NCBI GenBank assembly: GCA_025934375.1
Contig: JAICYD010000028.1
Span: 1-61,143 of the forward strand
Source of the DNA: Streptosporangiaceae bacterium
GTDB taxonomy: Bacteria > Actinomycetota > Actinomycetes > Streptosporangiales > Streptosporangiaceae
Length of the DNA stretch: 61,143 nt
Direction: 5' to 3'
Shown: piece by piece, positions 10,101-18,108 of the stretch
Layout: each line of letters begins with the position of its first letter
How positions within the stretch are numbered: the first letter of the stretch is position 1
Notes under the pieces: model-generated
What the model was told of the DNA's origin: nothing
The model's database searches: none
What the model saw: only the letters and a program-made list of their open reading frames with translations
Translations under genes and position numbers: made by a program

Positions 10101-10578
10101 GGCGCTGACCACCGCCTCGGGGCTGCGGGCGGCGCTGACCGGGGACCCGCTGGCGGCGGCGCCGCAGCAGGCGCTGCTGGCGCTGGCGGCCGCGGCGGCG
10201 CTGCTGGCCATCACCGGGTTCTGCGTGTCGATCGCGACGGGGGTGCGCGCCCGTCGGTCGGAGAACGCGCTGCTGGCCGCGCTGGGGGTGTCGACCCGGT
10301 CGGCGGCCGCGCAGCTGTGCCTGGAGAAGCTGCTGCTGAGCGTCATGTCGGCGGCGCTCGGGCTGCTGCTGGGGATGATCGTGGCGCACCTGCTGGTGCC
10401 CGCGGTCACGCTGACCGGGAGCGCGGCCCGCCCGGTGCCGCCGCCGCTGACGATGCTGAACCTGCCGCAGGCACTGGCCCTGGCGGCCGCCGTCGCGGTG
10501 GCGCCGGTGCTGGTGGCGGCGCTCGTGATGGTCCGCCGCCCCGACCCGGCGGCCGAGCTGCGGGCGAGCCAGGGATGA
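7147..10578 (+). CDS. FtsX-like ABC exporter permease (large, two-domain)
   Basis: This 1143-aa membrane protein has an N-terminal helix (about 14-48), a large extracytoplasmic region, and FtsX-type helix clusters around 315-395 and at the C-terminus (about 1010-1135). A cytoplasmic motif REGETALLIARGA precedes the second helix of the first cluster, as in FtsX/MacB permeases. A tandem-repeat linker (GSANT, three copies) sits in the second large outer domain. It begins with GTG and is the first gene of a four-gene cassette with a second permease and two ATPases. MacB/LolD-type systems couple ATP hydrolysis to lipid, lipoprotein or peptide movement; the substrate here is unknown. Confidence 0.85.
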   Translation: MISPRGSLTTRRVTAYWGVLAAAALTTLVAATVAAALAVFAAQALPLAARHDLAVAPGTSLAISGPASRDQIAADGTQLRQLIAAALPGVPLRFYQATWSDPLGLVPGEFPAAPASAGKANTPILEAAAIPGVAGHAVLVAGSWPAPPDARALPAGPAPGPVPAALPAASAALLHVAVGDVLRLKDRVTNAAAAIRVSGLFAPKAQAYNVGAGDDFWKVNTVSAAGYQVLGGFAIYGPLVVDPAAFAANGALPVYQGSWAAQPDLDKMAPADYGATSARLAALQQSLSTSSTLGGMSVATTLPDVLSGTASEQTVARSLLVISALQLLLLAVAALLATARLLVSQREGETALLIARGATRGQLTRLTAGEVIPLVVAACAAGGLAGTWLAGALARSGPVRASGLRLPGPFHGGAGGSALADAAIAAAAIAVCAAVALLVPTLTQASGSARPGAAVIRRGRQATAAGATRAGADLALVLLAVAAGVELRRYSAVSDIAGAGGGAGIDPVLALAPALALAGGAVVTLRLLPLAARFTDRLAARGRGLTPALAGWQFSRQPLRAGSAALLIVMAVATGTLALAQHESWARSAADQSAFSAGASARVDVAAPLAAGQAGTLASAPGAMAVALQPTASPEVMALGADRAAAAALLRGDQAASPAALFAKITPARTPGTALPGRPAAVQLTATLTGPALRTAGRVPPTVTLNGPAQPTVTVTVLDASGTAYQLAAGSLPADGRPHPLSARLGGSNASYPLRLIAVSVTYPMPAAIQAHATLTLAGPSLRGWSRAASSTDLDLLQNSGGTFGEAASPDVTGWQATGGGGSANTGSANTGSANTGGATTGSGTASLSFDTGFGRGVASGPEATQSPQPLDGQITLTAAPPRLTAIPGLATQAFLDAAPARVGSTVTATLEGVAVPVRIVGAVSAFPTLTPGGGGVATGAASAGAALIVDLSTAGEFLAVAGAPPLPVTQWWLTAPPERIPAGAALTTASGLRAALTGDPLAAAPQQALLALAAAAALLAITGFCVSIATGVRARRSENALLAALGVSTRSAAAQLCLEKLLLSVMSAALGLLLGMIVAHLLVPAVTLTGSAARPVPPPLTMLNLPQALALAAAVAVAPVLVAALVMVRRPDPAAELRASQG
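9611..9655 (+). repeat. Three-copy 15-bp tandem repeat (GSANT codons)
   Basis: Three perfect copies of GCAGTGCCAATACAG occupy 9611-9625, 9626-9640 and 9641-9655, followed by a degenerate fourth at 9656-9670. The repeat keeps the permease frame and extends a Gly/Ser/Asn/Thr linker. Confidence 0.95.
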
Positions 10579-10633
10579 GCGAGCGTAGGGGCGCTGCCCC
10601 CGAAAGCGCCCCGCAGCGAGCGGGAAATACCGC

Positions 10634-13564
10634 ATGACGGGGCCAGTGATGACGAGGCCGGCCCGGGCGCGGATCCGGGCCGGCGTGGGGTCGCGGACCG
10701 GCCTGGGATCGGCGGCGACGCTGGCGCTGGCGCTGCTGACCGCCGGGTGCGTGCTGCTGGCGCTGGCTGGCCCCAAGCTGGCGCTCACCTCGCGGACCAA
10801 CGCGCTGCGCGAGCTGCTGGGCGGCACGACGCCGCTGGCGCGGTCGCTGGAGGTATCGGCGAACTGGACCGGGTTCACCACGCCGCTGGCCGACGCCTTC
10901 CTGTCCAGCCCGCAGGAGCAGGCGATCACCGACGATGAGGTCGCCGCGGTGACCAGCCAGCTGCGGCGCGACTTCACCAGCGGCCCGCTGCGCCCCGCCC
11001 CGCTGCGGCAGGCGTGGGCGGGGATGAGCACCGACGAGCTGGCGGTGGCGGGGTCGTTCCCGACCCTGCACGGCCAGGCGGCCCAGCTTGAGGTGATGTA
11101 CCGCTCGCCGTTCACCCGGCACGCGCGGCTGGTGGCGGGCGCCTACCCTGAAGCTCCCGCGGGCCCGGCTCCGCGGGTGCCCGCCTCACCGGCGACGGCG
11201 ACGGCTGGCCAGCCTCCGGGCGGGCCCGGCTCCGCGGTCCGGGTGCCGCTGAACGTCGCGGTCACCGTGGAGACGGCCAGGCGGTTCGGCTTGCGCCCCG
11301 GGTCGGTGATCAAAGTCGGCGTGCCCAACCTGGGGGTGTCCGGGCAGGTCGTCTTGACGGTCACCGGCGTGATCGCGCCGGAGGACCCCGGCTCGACGTT
11401 CTGGACGGTCGACCCCACGGCGGCACGGCCGGGAGAGGTCCAGCCGCCGGGCTTCGCGCCGTCCTACTGGATCGGCGCCGTGTTCGTCGCGCCGTCTGAG
11501 GTCCTCGCGCTGCAGCGCGCCCTCGGGCCGCGGCTGGACATGACCTGGCAGATCCCGCTCACGGTGAGCGGGATCCGGGGTGAGGCGGCCCAGCCGCTGT
11601 ACGACGCGCTCAGCCAGGTCACCACCCAGCCGCCGGCGATGCCCGGCGACCTGGAAGCGGCGTCGACCGCGCTGAGCATCAGCACCGGCCTGCAGGACCC
11701 GTTGCGGGAATTCCTGGCCACCACGACCGGGCTCGACACGCTGCAGGCGCTGCTGATCGCCAGCCTGGCGCTGACCGCCGCGGTGGTGCTGGCGATGGCG
11801 GGACGGATGGTCGCGCTGCGCCGGGAGCCGGAGCTCACGCTGATGCGCGCCCGGGGAGCGTCGCTGCGCCAGGTCACCTGGACAGGGCTGCGCGGCGCGC
11901 TGATCGGGTGCGTCCCGGCCGCCGCGCTGGCGACGCTGATCGTGATCTTCGCGATCCCCGGCGGCTTCCCCCGGGGTAGGCTCCCGTGGCTGGTGGCGGC
12001 GGGCGTGCTCATCGTGGCCTGCCTCGGGCCGGCCCTGGCGGGGGCATGGCCGCAGCGCCACGGGGCACTATCGCCGAGGCGCGCCCGGCCCCGGCGGTCC
12101 GCGCGCGCCCGGCACGCGGCGCGCGCGGTCGCCGAGGTCACCGCGTGCGCGCTGGCGATCGCCGCCCTCGTCGTGCTGCGCGAGCACGGCCCGTCGGCAC
12201 GGAGTACTATCGCCGACCTGTTCACCAGCGCCGGCCCCGCGCTGGTGGCGGTCCCGGTGGTGATCGTCGAGCAGCGGCTGTACCCGCTGGCGCTGCGCGG
12301 CGGCCTGCGGATAGCGGCCCGGCGGCGGGGGGCGACCGCGTTCCTGGCGCTGGCGGGGGCGACGAGGACCGCGCTGACCCCGGCCCTGCCGACGTTCGCG
12401 CTGGTGCTCGCGCTCACGGTGGCCGCGTTCGGCGGGATGGTGCGGGCCGGGATCACGGCCGGGGACGTCACCACGTCGTGGCTGACGGTCGGGGCCGACG
12501 TCTCCGTCACCCCCGGCCCGACCGAGGGCACCGGCCTGGGGCCGGAGGGGAACGTCACGTTCACCCCCGCCGAGGTCCGCGCGATCGCGGGAGTGCCGGG
12601 GGTGCAACATATGGCCACGATCTACCGGGACGGCTGGAACCTGCCCGGCGGCCAGCAGGTGACCGGCATCGCGGTGGACCCGGCGATCTACGCGGCCCTG
12701 GTGGCGGCCACCCCCGGCTACTGGCCGCGGGTGCCGGCCCGGCTGCTGGCGCCGGCGGCGGGCGGCACAGTGTCGGGCGGCACAGTGTCGGGCGGCACAG
12801 TGCTGGGCGATACGGTCCCGGTGCTGGCGACCCCGGACGTGGCGGCCATGCTGGGCACCGGCGCGGCGACCGCGCGGACCCCGGTGATCCAGCCGGTCAC
12901 CATCCGCGTGGCGGGGGTGCTGTCCAGCACGCCGGCGCTCCCCGGGATCGGGTCGTTCCTGGTGGCGCCGACCTGGGCGCTGCACGGGGTGAGCCTGCCC
13001 GCCTCGCCCAACGTGATCTTGCTGACCGGCGCGAACATCGACCAGGCGCGGCTGGCCGCCGTCCTGGCGGCGGACCTGCCGGGCGCGCAGGCCGTGGTCC
13101 GCGGGCAACTGCTGGCGCAGCTGACCCAAGCGCCGCTGCAGCACGGCGTCTTCGACATGTTCGCGCTCGCGGTGGCGGCGTCGGCGGTGCTCGGGCTGAC
13201 GGTCTTGCTGCTGGTGCTGGCACTGGGGGCGGCCGGCCGGGAACGGACGCTGGCCCGGCTGGCGACCATGGGGCTCAGCGCGCGCCAGCGAGCGTGGCTG
13301 GTGCTGCTGGAGGTCGGCCCGGCGGTGCTGGCGGCCGCCGTCGCGGGGGCGGCGTGCACGCTGCTGCTGCCCGGGACGCTGGGGCCGGTCATCGACTTGT
13401 CGGCGTTCACCGGGGCGGGCACCCCGGTGTCGTTCGGGCCGGACGCCCTGTCGGTCGGGCTGGCGGTGGCCGGGCTGGCGGCGCTCGCGGCGCTCGCGCT
13501 GACCATAGAGATACGGGCCGGGCGACGCCTTGGCATCGCGCCGCAGATGCGCGGGGAGGGATGA
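10634..13564 (+). CDS. FtsX-like ABC exporter permease, second subunit
   Basis: The 976-aa protein has the same layout as the preceding permease: an N-terminal helix (about 20-45), a long outer domain, a cluster of helices near 355-470 introduced by ALRREPELTLMRARGA, further helices and a second outer domain, and three C-terminal helices (about 840-965). It probably forms a heterodimeric channel with the 7147 gene product. Its stop TGA overlaps the ATG of the ATPase gene (ATGA at 13561-13564), so translation is likely coupled. A three-copy 15-bp repeat encodes GGTVS units in its second outer domain. Confidence 0.85.
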   Translation: MTGPVMTRPARARIRAGVGSRTGLGSAATLALALLTAGCVLLALAGPKLALTSRTNALRELLGGTTPLARSLEVSANWTGFTTPLADAFLSSPQEQAITDDEVAAVTSQLRRDFTSGPLRPAPLRQAWAGMSTDELAVAGSFPTLHGQAAQLEVMYRSPFTRHARLVAGAYPEAPAGPAPRVPASPATATAGQPPGGPGSAVRVPLNVAVTVETARRFGLRPGSVIKVGVPNLGVSGQVVLTVTGVIAPEDPGSTFWTVDPTAARPGEVQPPGFAPSYWIGAVFVAPSEVLALQRALGPRLDMTWQIPLTVSGIRGEAAQPLYDALSQVTTQPPAMPGDLEAASTALSISTGLQDPLREFLATTTGLDTLQALLIASLALTAAVVLAMAGRMVALRREPELTLMRARGASLRQVTWTGLRGALIGCVPAAALATLIVIFAIPGGFPRGRLPWLVAAGVLIVACLGPALAGAWPQRHGALSPRRARPRRSARARHAARAVAEVTACALAIAALVVLREHGPSARSTIADLFTSAGPALVAVPVVIVEQRLYPLALRGGLRIAARRRGATAFLALAGATRTALTPALPTFALVLALTVAAFGGMVRAGITAGDVTTSWLTVGADVSVTPGPTEGTGLGPEGNVTFTPAEVRAIAGVPGVQHMATIYRDGWNLPGGQQVTGIAVDPAIYAALVAATPGYWPRVPARLLAPAAGGTVSGGTVSGGTVLGDTVPVLATPDVAAMLGTGAATARTPVIQPVTIRVAGVLSSTPALPGIGSFLVAPTWALHGVSLPASPNVILLTGANIDQARLAAVLAADLPGAQAVVRGQLLAQLTQAPLQHGVFDMFALAVAASAVLGLTVLLLVLALGAAGRERTLARLATMGLSARQRAWLVLLEVGPAVLAAAVAGAACTLLLPGTLGPVIDLSAFTGAGTPVSFGPDALSVGLAVAGLAALAALALTIEIRAGRRLGIAPQMRGEG
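12761..12805 (+). repeat. Three-copy 15-bp tandem repeat (GGTVS codons)
   Basis: Copies of GGCGGCACAGTGTCG lie at 12761-12775 and 12776-12790, with a third at 12791-12805 differing at its end, all in frame within the second permease. Confidence 0.92.
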
Positions 13565-14583
13565 TGACCGGTACTACCCACAGCCAGTATGGTCACGGGG
13601 CGCTGATCGCCTGCGACCGGCTGGTCCGCATTTACCAGGCCGAGGGGATCGAGGTCCAGGCGCTGCAGGGCCTCGACCTGACGGTGGACAAGGGCGAGCT
13701 CACGGCCCTGGTCGGGGCGTCGGGCAGCGGCAAGTCGACGCTGATGAACATCCTGGCGGGCCTGGACGTGCCGACCGCGGGATCGGTGCGGGTGGACGGG
13801 CACGACCTGGCGGGCATGTCGGCCCGGCAGCGGCTGGCGTACCGGCGCTCGACGGTCGGGTTCATCTGGCAGCAGACGGGGCGCAACCTGCTCCCCTACC
13901 TGACCGGAGCGCAGAACGTGGAGCTCCCGATGCGGCTGGCGGGAGTATCCGGGCAGGCGCGCCGGTCTCGTTGCGCCCAATTGCTGGAGGCCCTGGGGGT
14001 GGCGCACTGCGGGCCGCGGCGGCCGGACCAGATGTCGGGCGGCGAGCAGCAGCGGGTGGCGATCGGGGTGGCGATCGCGAACTCGCCGTCGGTCCTGCTG
14101 GCCGACGAGCCGACCGGGGAGCTGGACAGCGTGACGGCGGCCACGGTGCTCGGGTCGCTGCGCACGGCCAACTCCGAACTCGGGGTCACGGTGCTCATCG
14201 TGACGCACGACCCCGCCGTCTCCTCGATGGTGCGGCGGGTCATCGCGATCCGGGACGGGCGGACGAGCACGGAGACGCTGCGGGCGGCGGCAGGCGACGG
14301 GACCGGGGATGACCTCGGGCACGCGGTCGAGTACGCGGTGCTCGACCGGGCCGGTCGATTGCAGCTCCCCCGGGAGATGACGGAGGCACTGGGCATGCGC
14401 GACCGGGTCCGGCTGGAGCAAAACCCCGACCACATCGGGGTGTGGGCCGACAGTGCTAACGGAAGCGAGGCCAGCGGAAACGAGGCCAACGGGAACGAGG
14501 CCAACGGGAACGGGCATGCGGCCAGCCTGGACAGTGCCAGCCAAGATAGCGCCAGCCAGGACACTGCGGAAGGCGCGAAGTGA
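13561..14583 (+). CDS. ABC transporter ATP-binding protein with C-terminal AbrB-like segment
   Basis: The 340-aa protein is a MacB/LolD-type ATPase: Walker A GASGSGKST (52-60), signature MSGGE (158-162), Walker B LLADEPTG (179-186) and H-loop THDP (215-218). After residue 255 it continues with VLDRAGRLQLPREM...ALGMRDRVRLE, matching the swapped-hairpin pattern of AbrB/SpoVT-type domains, then an acidic Asn/Glu/Ser-rich tail containing a 15-bp repeat. The ATG at 13561 overlaps the permease stop; the second ATG at 13564 is equally possible. An open frame extends upstream to 11986, but that part is only the shadow of the permease. It is the first of two ATPases in the cassette. Confidence 0.9.
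   Translation: MMTGTTHSQYGHGALIACDRLVRIYQAEGIEVQALQGLDLTVDKGELTALVGASGSGKSTLMNILAGLDVPTAGSVRVDGHDLAGMSARQRLAYRRSTVGFIWQQTGRNLLPYLTGAQNVELPMRLAGVSGQARRSRCAQLLEALGVAHCGPRRPDQMSGGEQQRVAIGVAIANSPSVLLADEPTGELDSVTAATVLGSLRTANSELGVTVLIVTHDPAVSSMVRRVIAIRDGRTSTETLRAAAGDGTGDDLGHAVEYAVLDRAGRLQLPREMTEALGMRDRVRLEQNPDHIGVWADSANGSEASGNEANGNEANGNGHAASLDSASQDSASQDTAEGAK
14467..14511 (+). repeat. Three-copy 15-bp tandem repeat (E-A-N-G-N codons)
   Basis: Copies GAGGCCAACGGGAAC at 14482-14496 and 14497-14511 are perfect; the one at 14467-14481 differs at three positions. They lie in the acidic C-terminal tail of the ATPase. Confidence 0.92.
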
Positions 14584-16217
14584 CCGCCATGATCGACGTG
14601 CGCGAAGTGACCCGCACCTACGGCGCCGGCCCGACGGCGACCGCCGCGCTGCGCGGGGTCACCTTCACCGTCGGCGAGGGACAGCTGGTGGCGCTGCGCG
14701 GCCGCTCCGGGTCGGGCAAGACCACTCTCCTCAACGTGGTCGGCGGACTGGACACGGCGGACGGCGGATCGGTCCGGGTGGCCGGGCGCGACGTCGGGGC
14801 GATGGGCTCCCACGACCGGATCCGGCTGCGCCGGGAGACGGTGGCGTACATCTTCCAGTCGTTCGGCCTGCTGCCGGTGCTGTCGGCGGCGGAGAACGTC
14901 GGGGTCCCGCTGCGGATCGCCGGGGTCGCCCCCCGGGAGCGGGAGGAGCGGGTGGCGCTGATGCTCGGCCTGGTCGGGCTGGCCGACCACACGCGGCAGC
15001 GGCCCGGTGAGCTTTCCGGCGGGCAGCAGCAGCGGGTGGCCATCGCCCGGGCGCTGGCGATCCGGCCGGGGCTGCTGCTGGCCGATGAGCCGACCGGGCA
15101 GCTGGATCAGGAGACCGGCAAGCAGATCATGCGGCTGCTGCGGGACGTGGTCCGCTCCGAGGGGGTCACCGCGTTGGTCGCCACGCACGACCCGGCGCTG
15201 ATCGACCTGGCCGACGCGGTGCTGCGGCTGGAGGACGGCCAGATCGCCGCGGTGTTACGCGATCGGGGTTCCGCTGGTCCGCACGCGGGCCGCGTACAGC
15301 TCGGTGAGCTGCTTGGTGACCGGGCCGGGGCCGCCGTCGCCGATGCGGCGGCCGTCAACGGCGACGACCGGGGCGAGCCCGCCCATCGTGCCGGTGACGA
15401 ACGCCTCGCTCGCGTTGTACAGCTGCGGCAGCGTGTAGTCGCCGACGGCGACGGGGATCCGGGCTTCGGCGGCCAGCGCCAGCACCGCGCCCCGGGTGAT
15501 CCCCTCAGGGCAGGAGGCGGTCGACGGGGTGGCCAGGACGGGCCCGTTGCCGGCCGGATACAGGACCAGGAAGACGTGCGTCGCGTTGGTCTCGGCGATG
15601 AAGCCCCGGTGATCGAGCATCACCGCGTCGTCGGCGCCGGCGACGTTGGCCTCGATCTTGGCGAGGATGGAGGGCAGCAGGTTGTTGTGGTGGATCTTCG
15701 GGTCCAGGCAGTCCGGCGCCGGGCGGCGCACGCTCGAGGTGACCAGCGTGATCCCGGCGAGGTCGTAGACCGGGTCCTTGAACTCGGCGAGCACGATCAG
15801 GGTGGGCCCGCTGGCGTTGAGCCGGGGGTCCATGCCCGAGGTCAGCTTCACCCCCCGGGTCAGCGTCAGCCGGATGTGGACGCCGTCGCGCATCCCGTTG
15901 GCGGCGAGGGTGCGCCGGATCTCGGCGATGATCTCCGCGTCGGCGGGGGCGGCGTCGAACGCGAGCGCGTGCGCGGAGCGGCGCAGCCGCGCGAGGTGCT
16001 CCTCAAGGCCGAAGATTCGGCCATCGGTGAGCCGCAGTCCCTCCCAGACGGCGTCGCCGCCCTGCACGGCCGAGTCGAACGGGCTGACCGCGGCCTGGTC
16101 GCGGTGGGACAGCGTGCCGCCGACGCTGACGATCAGGTCGCGGTTACGCTCATCGAACTTCTGCAGCATGCGGGCTATCCCCCGATATTGAGCTTGTGCT
16201 CCGACAGGCGCTGGTAA
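14580..16217 (+). CDS. ABC transporter ATP-binding protein; reading frame lacks a stop at the domain end
   Basis: Residues 1-226 are a complete MacB/LolD-type ATPase: Walker [10 protein letters not shown] (41-49), signature LSGGQQQR (145-152), Walker [10 protein letters not shown] (165-173) and THDP (202-205). The start overlaps the preceding gene's stop. The conserved domain ends near 15258, exactly where the convergent aminotransferase gene stops, but no stop codon is present there. The frame runs another 319 codons antisense to the aminotransferase, up to 16217. The tail is Arg/Gly/Ala-rich and looks like a shadow. Either the protein really has this tail, or a deletion or sequence error removed the true stop. 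It completes the four-gene exporter. Confidence 0.8.
   Translation: MTAMIDVREVTRTYGAGPTATAALRGVTFTVGEGQLVALRGRSGSGKTTLLNVVGGLDTADGGSVRVAGRDVGAMGSHDRIRLRRETVAYIFQSFGLLPVLSAAENVGVPLRIAGVAPREREERVALMLGLVGLADHTRQRPGELSGGQQQRVAIARALAIRPGLLLADEPTGQLDQETGKQIMRLLRDVVRSEGVTALVATHDPALIDLADAVLRLEDGQIAAVLRDRGSAGPHAGRVQLGELLGDRAGAAVADAAAVNGDDRGEPAHRAGDERLARVVQLRQRVVADGDGDPGFGGQRQHRAPGDPLRAGGGRRGGQDGPVAGRIQDQEDVRRVGLGDEAPVIEHHRVVGAGDVGLDLGEDGGQQVVVVDLRVQAVRRRAAHARGDQRDPGEVVDRVLELGEHDQGGPAGVEPGVHARGQLHPPGQRQPDVDAVAHPVGGEGAPDLGDDLRVGGGGVERERVRGAAQPREVLLKAEDSAIGEPQSLPDGVAALHGRVERADRGLVAVGQRAADADDQVAVTLIELLQHAGYPPILSLCSDRRW
15255..16169 (-). CDS. PLP-dependent class IV aminotransferase
   Basis: This 304-aa fold-type IV enzyme resembles D-amino-acid and branched-chain aminotransferases: [13 protein letters not shown] near the N-terminus, the PLP-binding lysine in [11 protein letters not shown], and the cofactor glutamate in [11 protein letters not shown]. 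The substrate cannot be assigned. ATG 16169 fits the family N-terminus (MLQKFDERN); an upstream in-frame extension reaches 16229 inside the previous gene. It starts 5 nt after the sulfotransferase-like gene, so the two are cotranscribed. Its TAA at 15255-15257 abuts the end of the convergent ATPase domain. Confidence 0.85.
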   Translation of the reverse strand: MLQKFDERNRDLIVSVGGTLSHRDQAAVSPFDSAVQGGDAVWEGLRLTDGRIFGLEEHLARLRRSAHALAFDAAPADAEIIAEIRRTLAANGMRDGVHIRLTLTRGVKLTSGMDPRLNASGPTLIVLAEFKDPVYDLAGITLVTSSVRRPAPDCLDPKIHHNNLLPSILAKIEANVAGADDAVMLDHRGFIAETNATHVFLVLYPAGNGPVLATPSTASCPEGITRGAVLALAAEARIPVAVGDYTLPQLYNASEAFVTGTMGGLAPVVAVDGRRIGDGGPGPVTKQLTELYAARVRTSGTPIA

Positions 16218-16897
16218 TAAGGAAGGCATTGCCCGGCGAGCGGTTCCAGCGCGGCCGGGAGCGGGGCGGGCGCCTTACCGGGGGCGACCCGGGTGAAGCC
16301 GGTTGACCGCCAGACGCTCTCATACCAGTACGGTGCCCACGCGCCGTCGCTGTCGCGCGGCCCGGGGGGCCAGGACAGCATCGCGGCGTCGAACGGCACG
16401 TCGAGGGCGTCGCATAGCGCGCGCAGGCCCGCCTCCGGGGCGGCCAGCAGGTCGGTTGAGTCGATGACGGGGCCGCCGAATGCCTCGAAGAGCGCCGCCT
16501 GCTGGCGCAGTCCCAGGTCATCAAGGGTCGGCTTGGAGCGCACGCGCGCGTAGGAGGCGAGCAGCAGGCGCGGGTCCCGGATCAAGAACGCGTGCCGGAA
16601 CGGCTTGAACGCCGTCAGGTCCACCGACGGCAGCACATGGTGCGTCATGTGCTTGGCGTAGCCGATGGTCACCCCGTCCGGCAGCGGATCGCAGGCCAGC
16701 GCGGCCAGCACCGCCTCCCAGTCCGGTGACTGGGAGGCGATCACCTCATCGCGGCCGGGATGGTCCAGGCCGGTCGCGGCCAGGTAGAACGAGTAGAGCG
16801 GCTCGTCGACGACGACGGTGTCCGACCGGTTCTCCCAGGCGCGCATCATCGCGGTGGAGACGGTCCGCGGCCCGGACCACATCGCGATCCTCGTCAA
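16175..16897 (-). CDS. Sulfotransferase-like P-loop protein
   Basis: The 240-aa protein begins with a PAPS-binding-type loop ([11 protein letters not shown], residues 8-18) and has a second phosphate-binding-like stretch ([13 protein letters not shown]), both typical of the sulfotransferase family. The TTG start at 16895-16897 overlaps the TGA of the formaldehyde dehydrogenase gene (TTGA), so translation is probably coupled. It lies between that dehydrogenase and the aminotransferase in one operon. Such proteins next to class IV aminotransferases are common in actinobacteria, but no reaction can be assigned. Confidence 0.75.
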   Translation of the reverse strand: MTRIAMWSGPRTVSTAMMRAWENRSDTVVVDEPLYSFYLAATGLDHPGRDEVIASQSPDWEAVLAALACDPLPDGVTIGYAKHMTHHVLPSVDLTAFKPFRHAFLIRDPRLLLASYARVRSKPTLDDLGLRQQAALFEAFGGPVIDSTDLLAAPEAGLRALCDALDVPFDAAMLSWPPGPRDSDGAWAPYWYESVWRSTGFTRVAPGKAPAPLPAALEPLAGQCLPYYQRLSEHKLNIGG

Positions 16898-17979
16898 AGG
16901 ACAACCACGCTGCGCAGTACCTCGCCGTGCTCCATCTTCGCGAACGCCGCCTCGACGTCGCCGAGCCCGATCGTCTCCGATACGAACTTGTCCAGCGGCA
17001 GGCGCCCGTCCAGGTGCAGGTCAACGAGCATCGGGAAGTCGCGGCTGGGCAGGCAGTCGCCGTACCAGGACGACTTGAGCGCCCCGCCGCGGCCGAATAC
17101 CTCCAGCAACGGCAGGTCCAGCTGCATCTCCGGCGTGGGGACGCCGACGAGGACGACGATCCCGGCGAGGTCGCGGGCGAAGAACGCCTGCTTGTAGGTC
17201 TCGGGGCGGCCGATCGCCTCGATCACGACGTCCGCGCCGAACCCGCCGGTCAGTTCCTTGATGCCCGCCACCGGGTCGGCGGCCTTGGAGTTGATCACGT
17301 GGGTGGCGCCGAACCCGCGCGCCCACTCCAGCTTGCGGTCATCGATGTCCACGCCGATGATCGTCTTCGCGCCGGCCAGCCGGGCGCCGAGGATCGCGGC
17401 GTCGCCGACGCCGCCGCACCCGATCACGGCCACGGTGTCGCCTCGGGAGACGCCGCCGGTGTTGATGGCCGCGCCCAGGCCGGCCATCACTCCGCAGCCG
17501 AGCAAGCCCGCGGTGGCCGGCGCGATGGCCGGGTTGACCTTCGTGCACTGGCCGGCCGCGACCAGCGTCTTCTCGGCGAAGGCGCCGATCCCGAGAGCCG
17601 GGGACAGCGGCGTGCCATCGGCGAGCGTCATCTTCTGGGTGGCGTTATGGGTGGCAAAGCAGTACCAGGAGCGGCCCCGCTGGCACGCGCGGCACTGCCC
17701 GCACACCGCGCGCCAGTTGAGGATCACGAAGTCGCCGGGCGCGACCTCGGTCACGTCGGCCCCGACCGCCTCGACGACCCCGGATGCCTCATGCCCGAGC
17801 AGGTACGGGAAGTCGTCGCCGATCCCGCCCATCTTGTAGTGCAGGTCAGTGTGGCACACCCCGCACGCCTGGATCCGGACCAGCGCCTCACCCGGCCCCG
17901 GGTCCGGTACAAGCACCTCGGTCACCTGGACAGGCTCGCCCTTGCCCCGCGCCACGACACCGGAAACGCTGATCGTCAT
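16894..17979 (-). CDS. mscR: S-(hydroxymethyl)mycothiol dehydrogenase (mycothiol-dependent formaldehyde dehydrogenase)
   Basis: The 361-aa zinc alcohol dehydrogenase has [12 protein letters not shown] (catalytic zinc ligands), [10 protein letters not shown], the structural-zinc cysteines in [15 protein letters not shown], the segment ATHNATQKM typical of mycothiol-dependent enzymes, and a Rossmann motif GCGGVG. It oxidises the formaldehyde-mycothiol adduct with NAD and may also reduce S-nitrosomycothiol. First gene of a three-gene minus-strand operon with stop/start overlap to the next. Family assignment is strong from motif density; the symbol follows the mycobacterial naming. Confidence 0.9.
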   Translation of the reverse strand: MTISVSGVVARGKGEPVQVTEVLVPDPGPGEALVRIQACGVCHTDLHYKMGGIGDDFPYLLGHEASGVVEAVGADVTEVAPGDFVILNWRAVCGQCRACQRGRSWYCFATHNATQKMTLADGTPLSPALGIGAFAEKTLVAAGQCTKVNPAIAPATAGLLGCGVMAGLGAAINTGGVSRGDTVAVIGCGGVGDAAILGARLAGAKTIIGVDIDDRKLEWARGFGATHVINSKAADPVAGIKELTGGFGADVVIEAIGRPETYKQAFFARDLAGIVVLVGVPTPEMQLDLPLLEVFGRGGALKSSWYGDCLPSRDFPMLVDLHLDGRLPLDKFVSETIGLGDVEAAFAKMEHGEVLRSVVVL

Positions 17980-18044
17980 TGCCCAGCCCTGCCTTTCCCG
18001 CTACGTAACGAATCCGTGCTCCGCGCCCCATCATCTCTTACTCC

Positions 18045-18070
18045 CCGGGGGATGAACACCAATCCCCCAG
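18045..18070 (+). repeat. Short hairpin repeat with CACCA loop, copy A
   Basis: A GGGGG/CCCCC stem encloses a loop with CACCAAT. The same arrangement occurs at 31042-31066 and 35151-35173, each next to a gene 3' end. Here it lies about 40 bp past the stop of the minus-strand PhzF gene and may assist termination. Confidence 0.6.
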
Positions 18071-18108
18071 GCCCCCGGGACGGGCGTGATCGCGGAGATC
18101 GTCACCAG

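Noticed and set aside
11986..13560. 525-codon upstream extension of the first exporter ATPase
   Set aside because: It is the out-of-frame shadow of the second permease; ATPase homology begins only after 13561.
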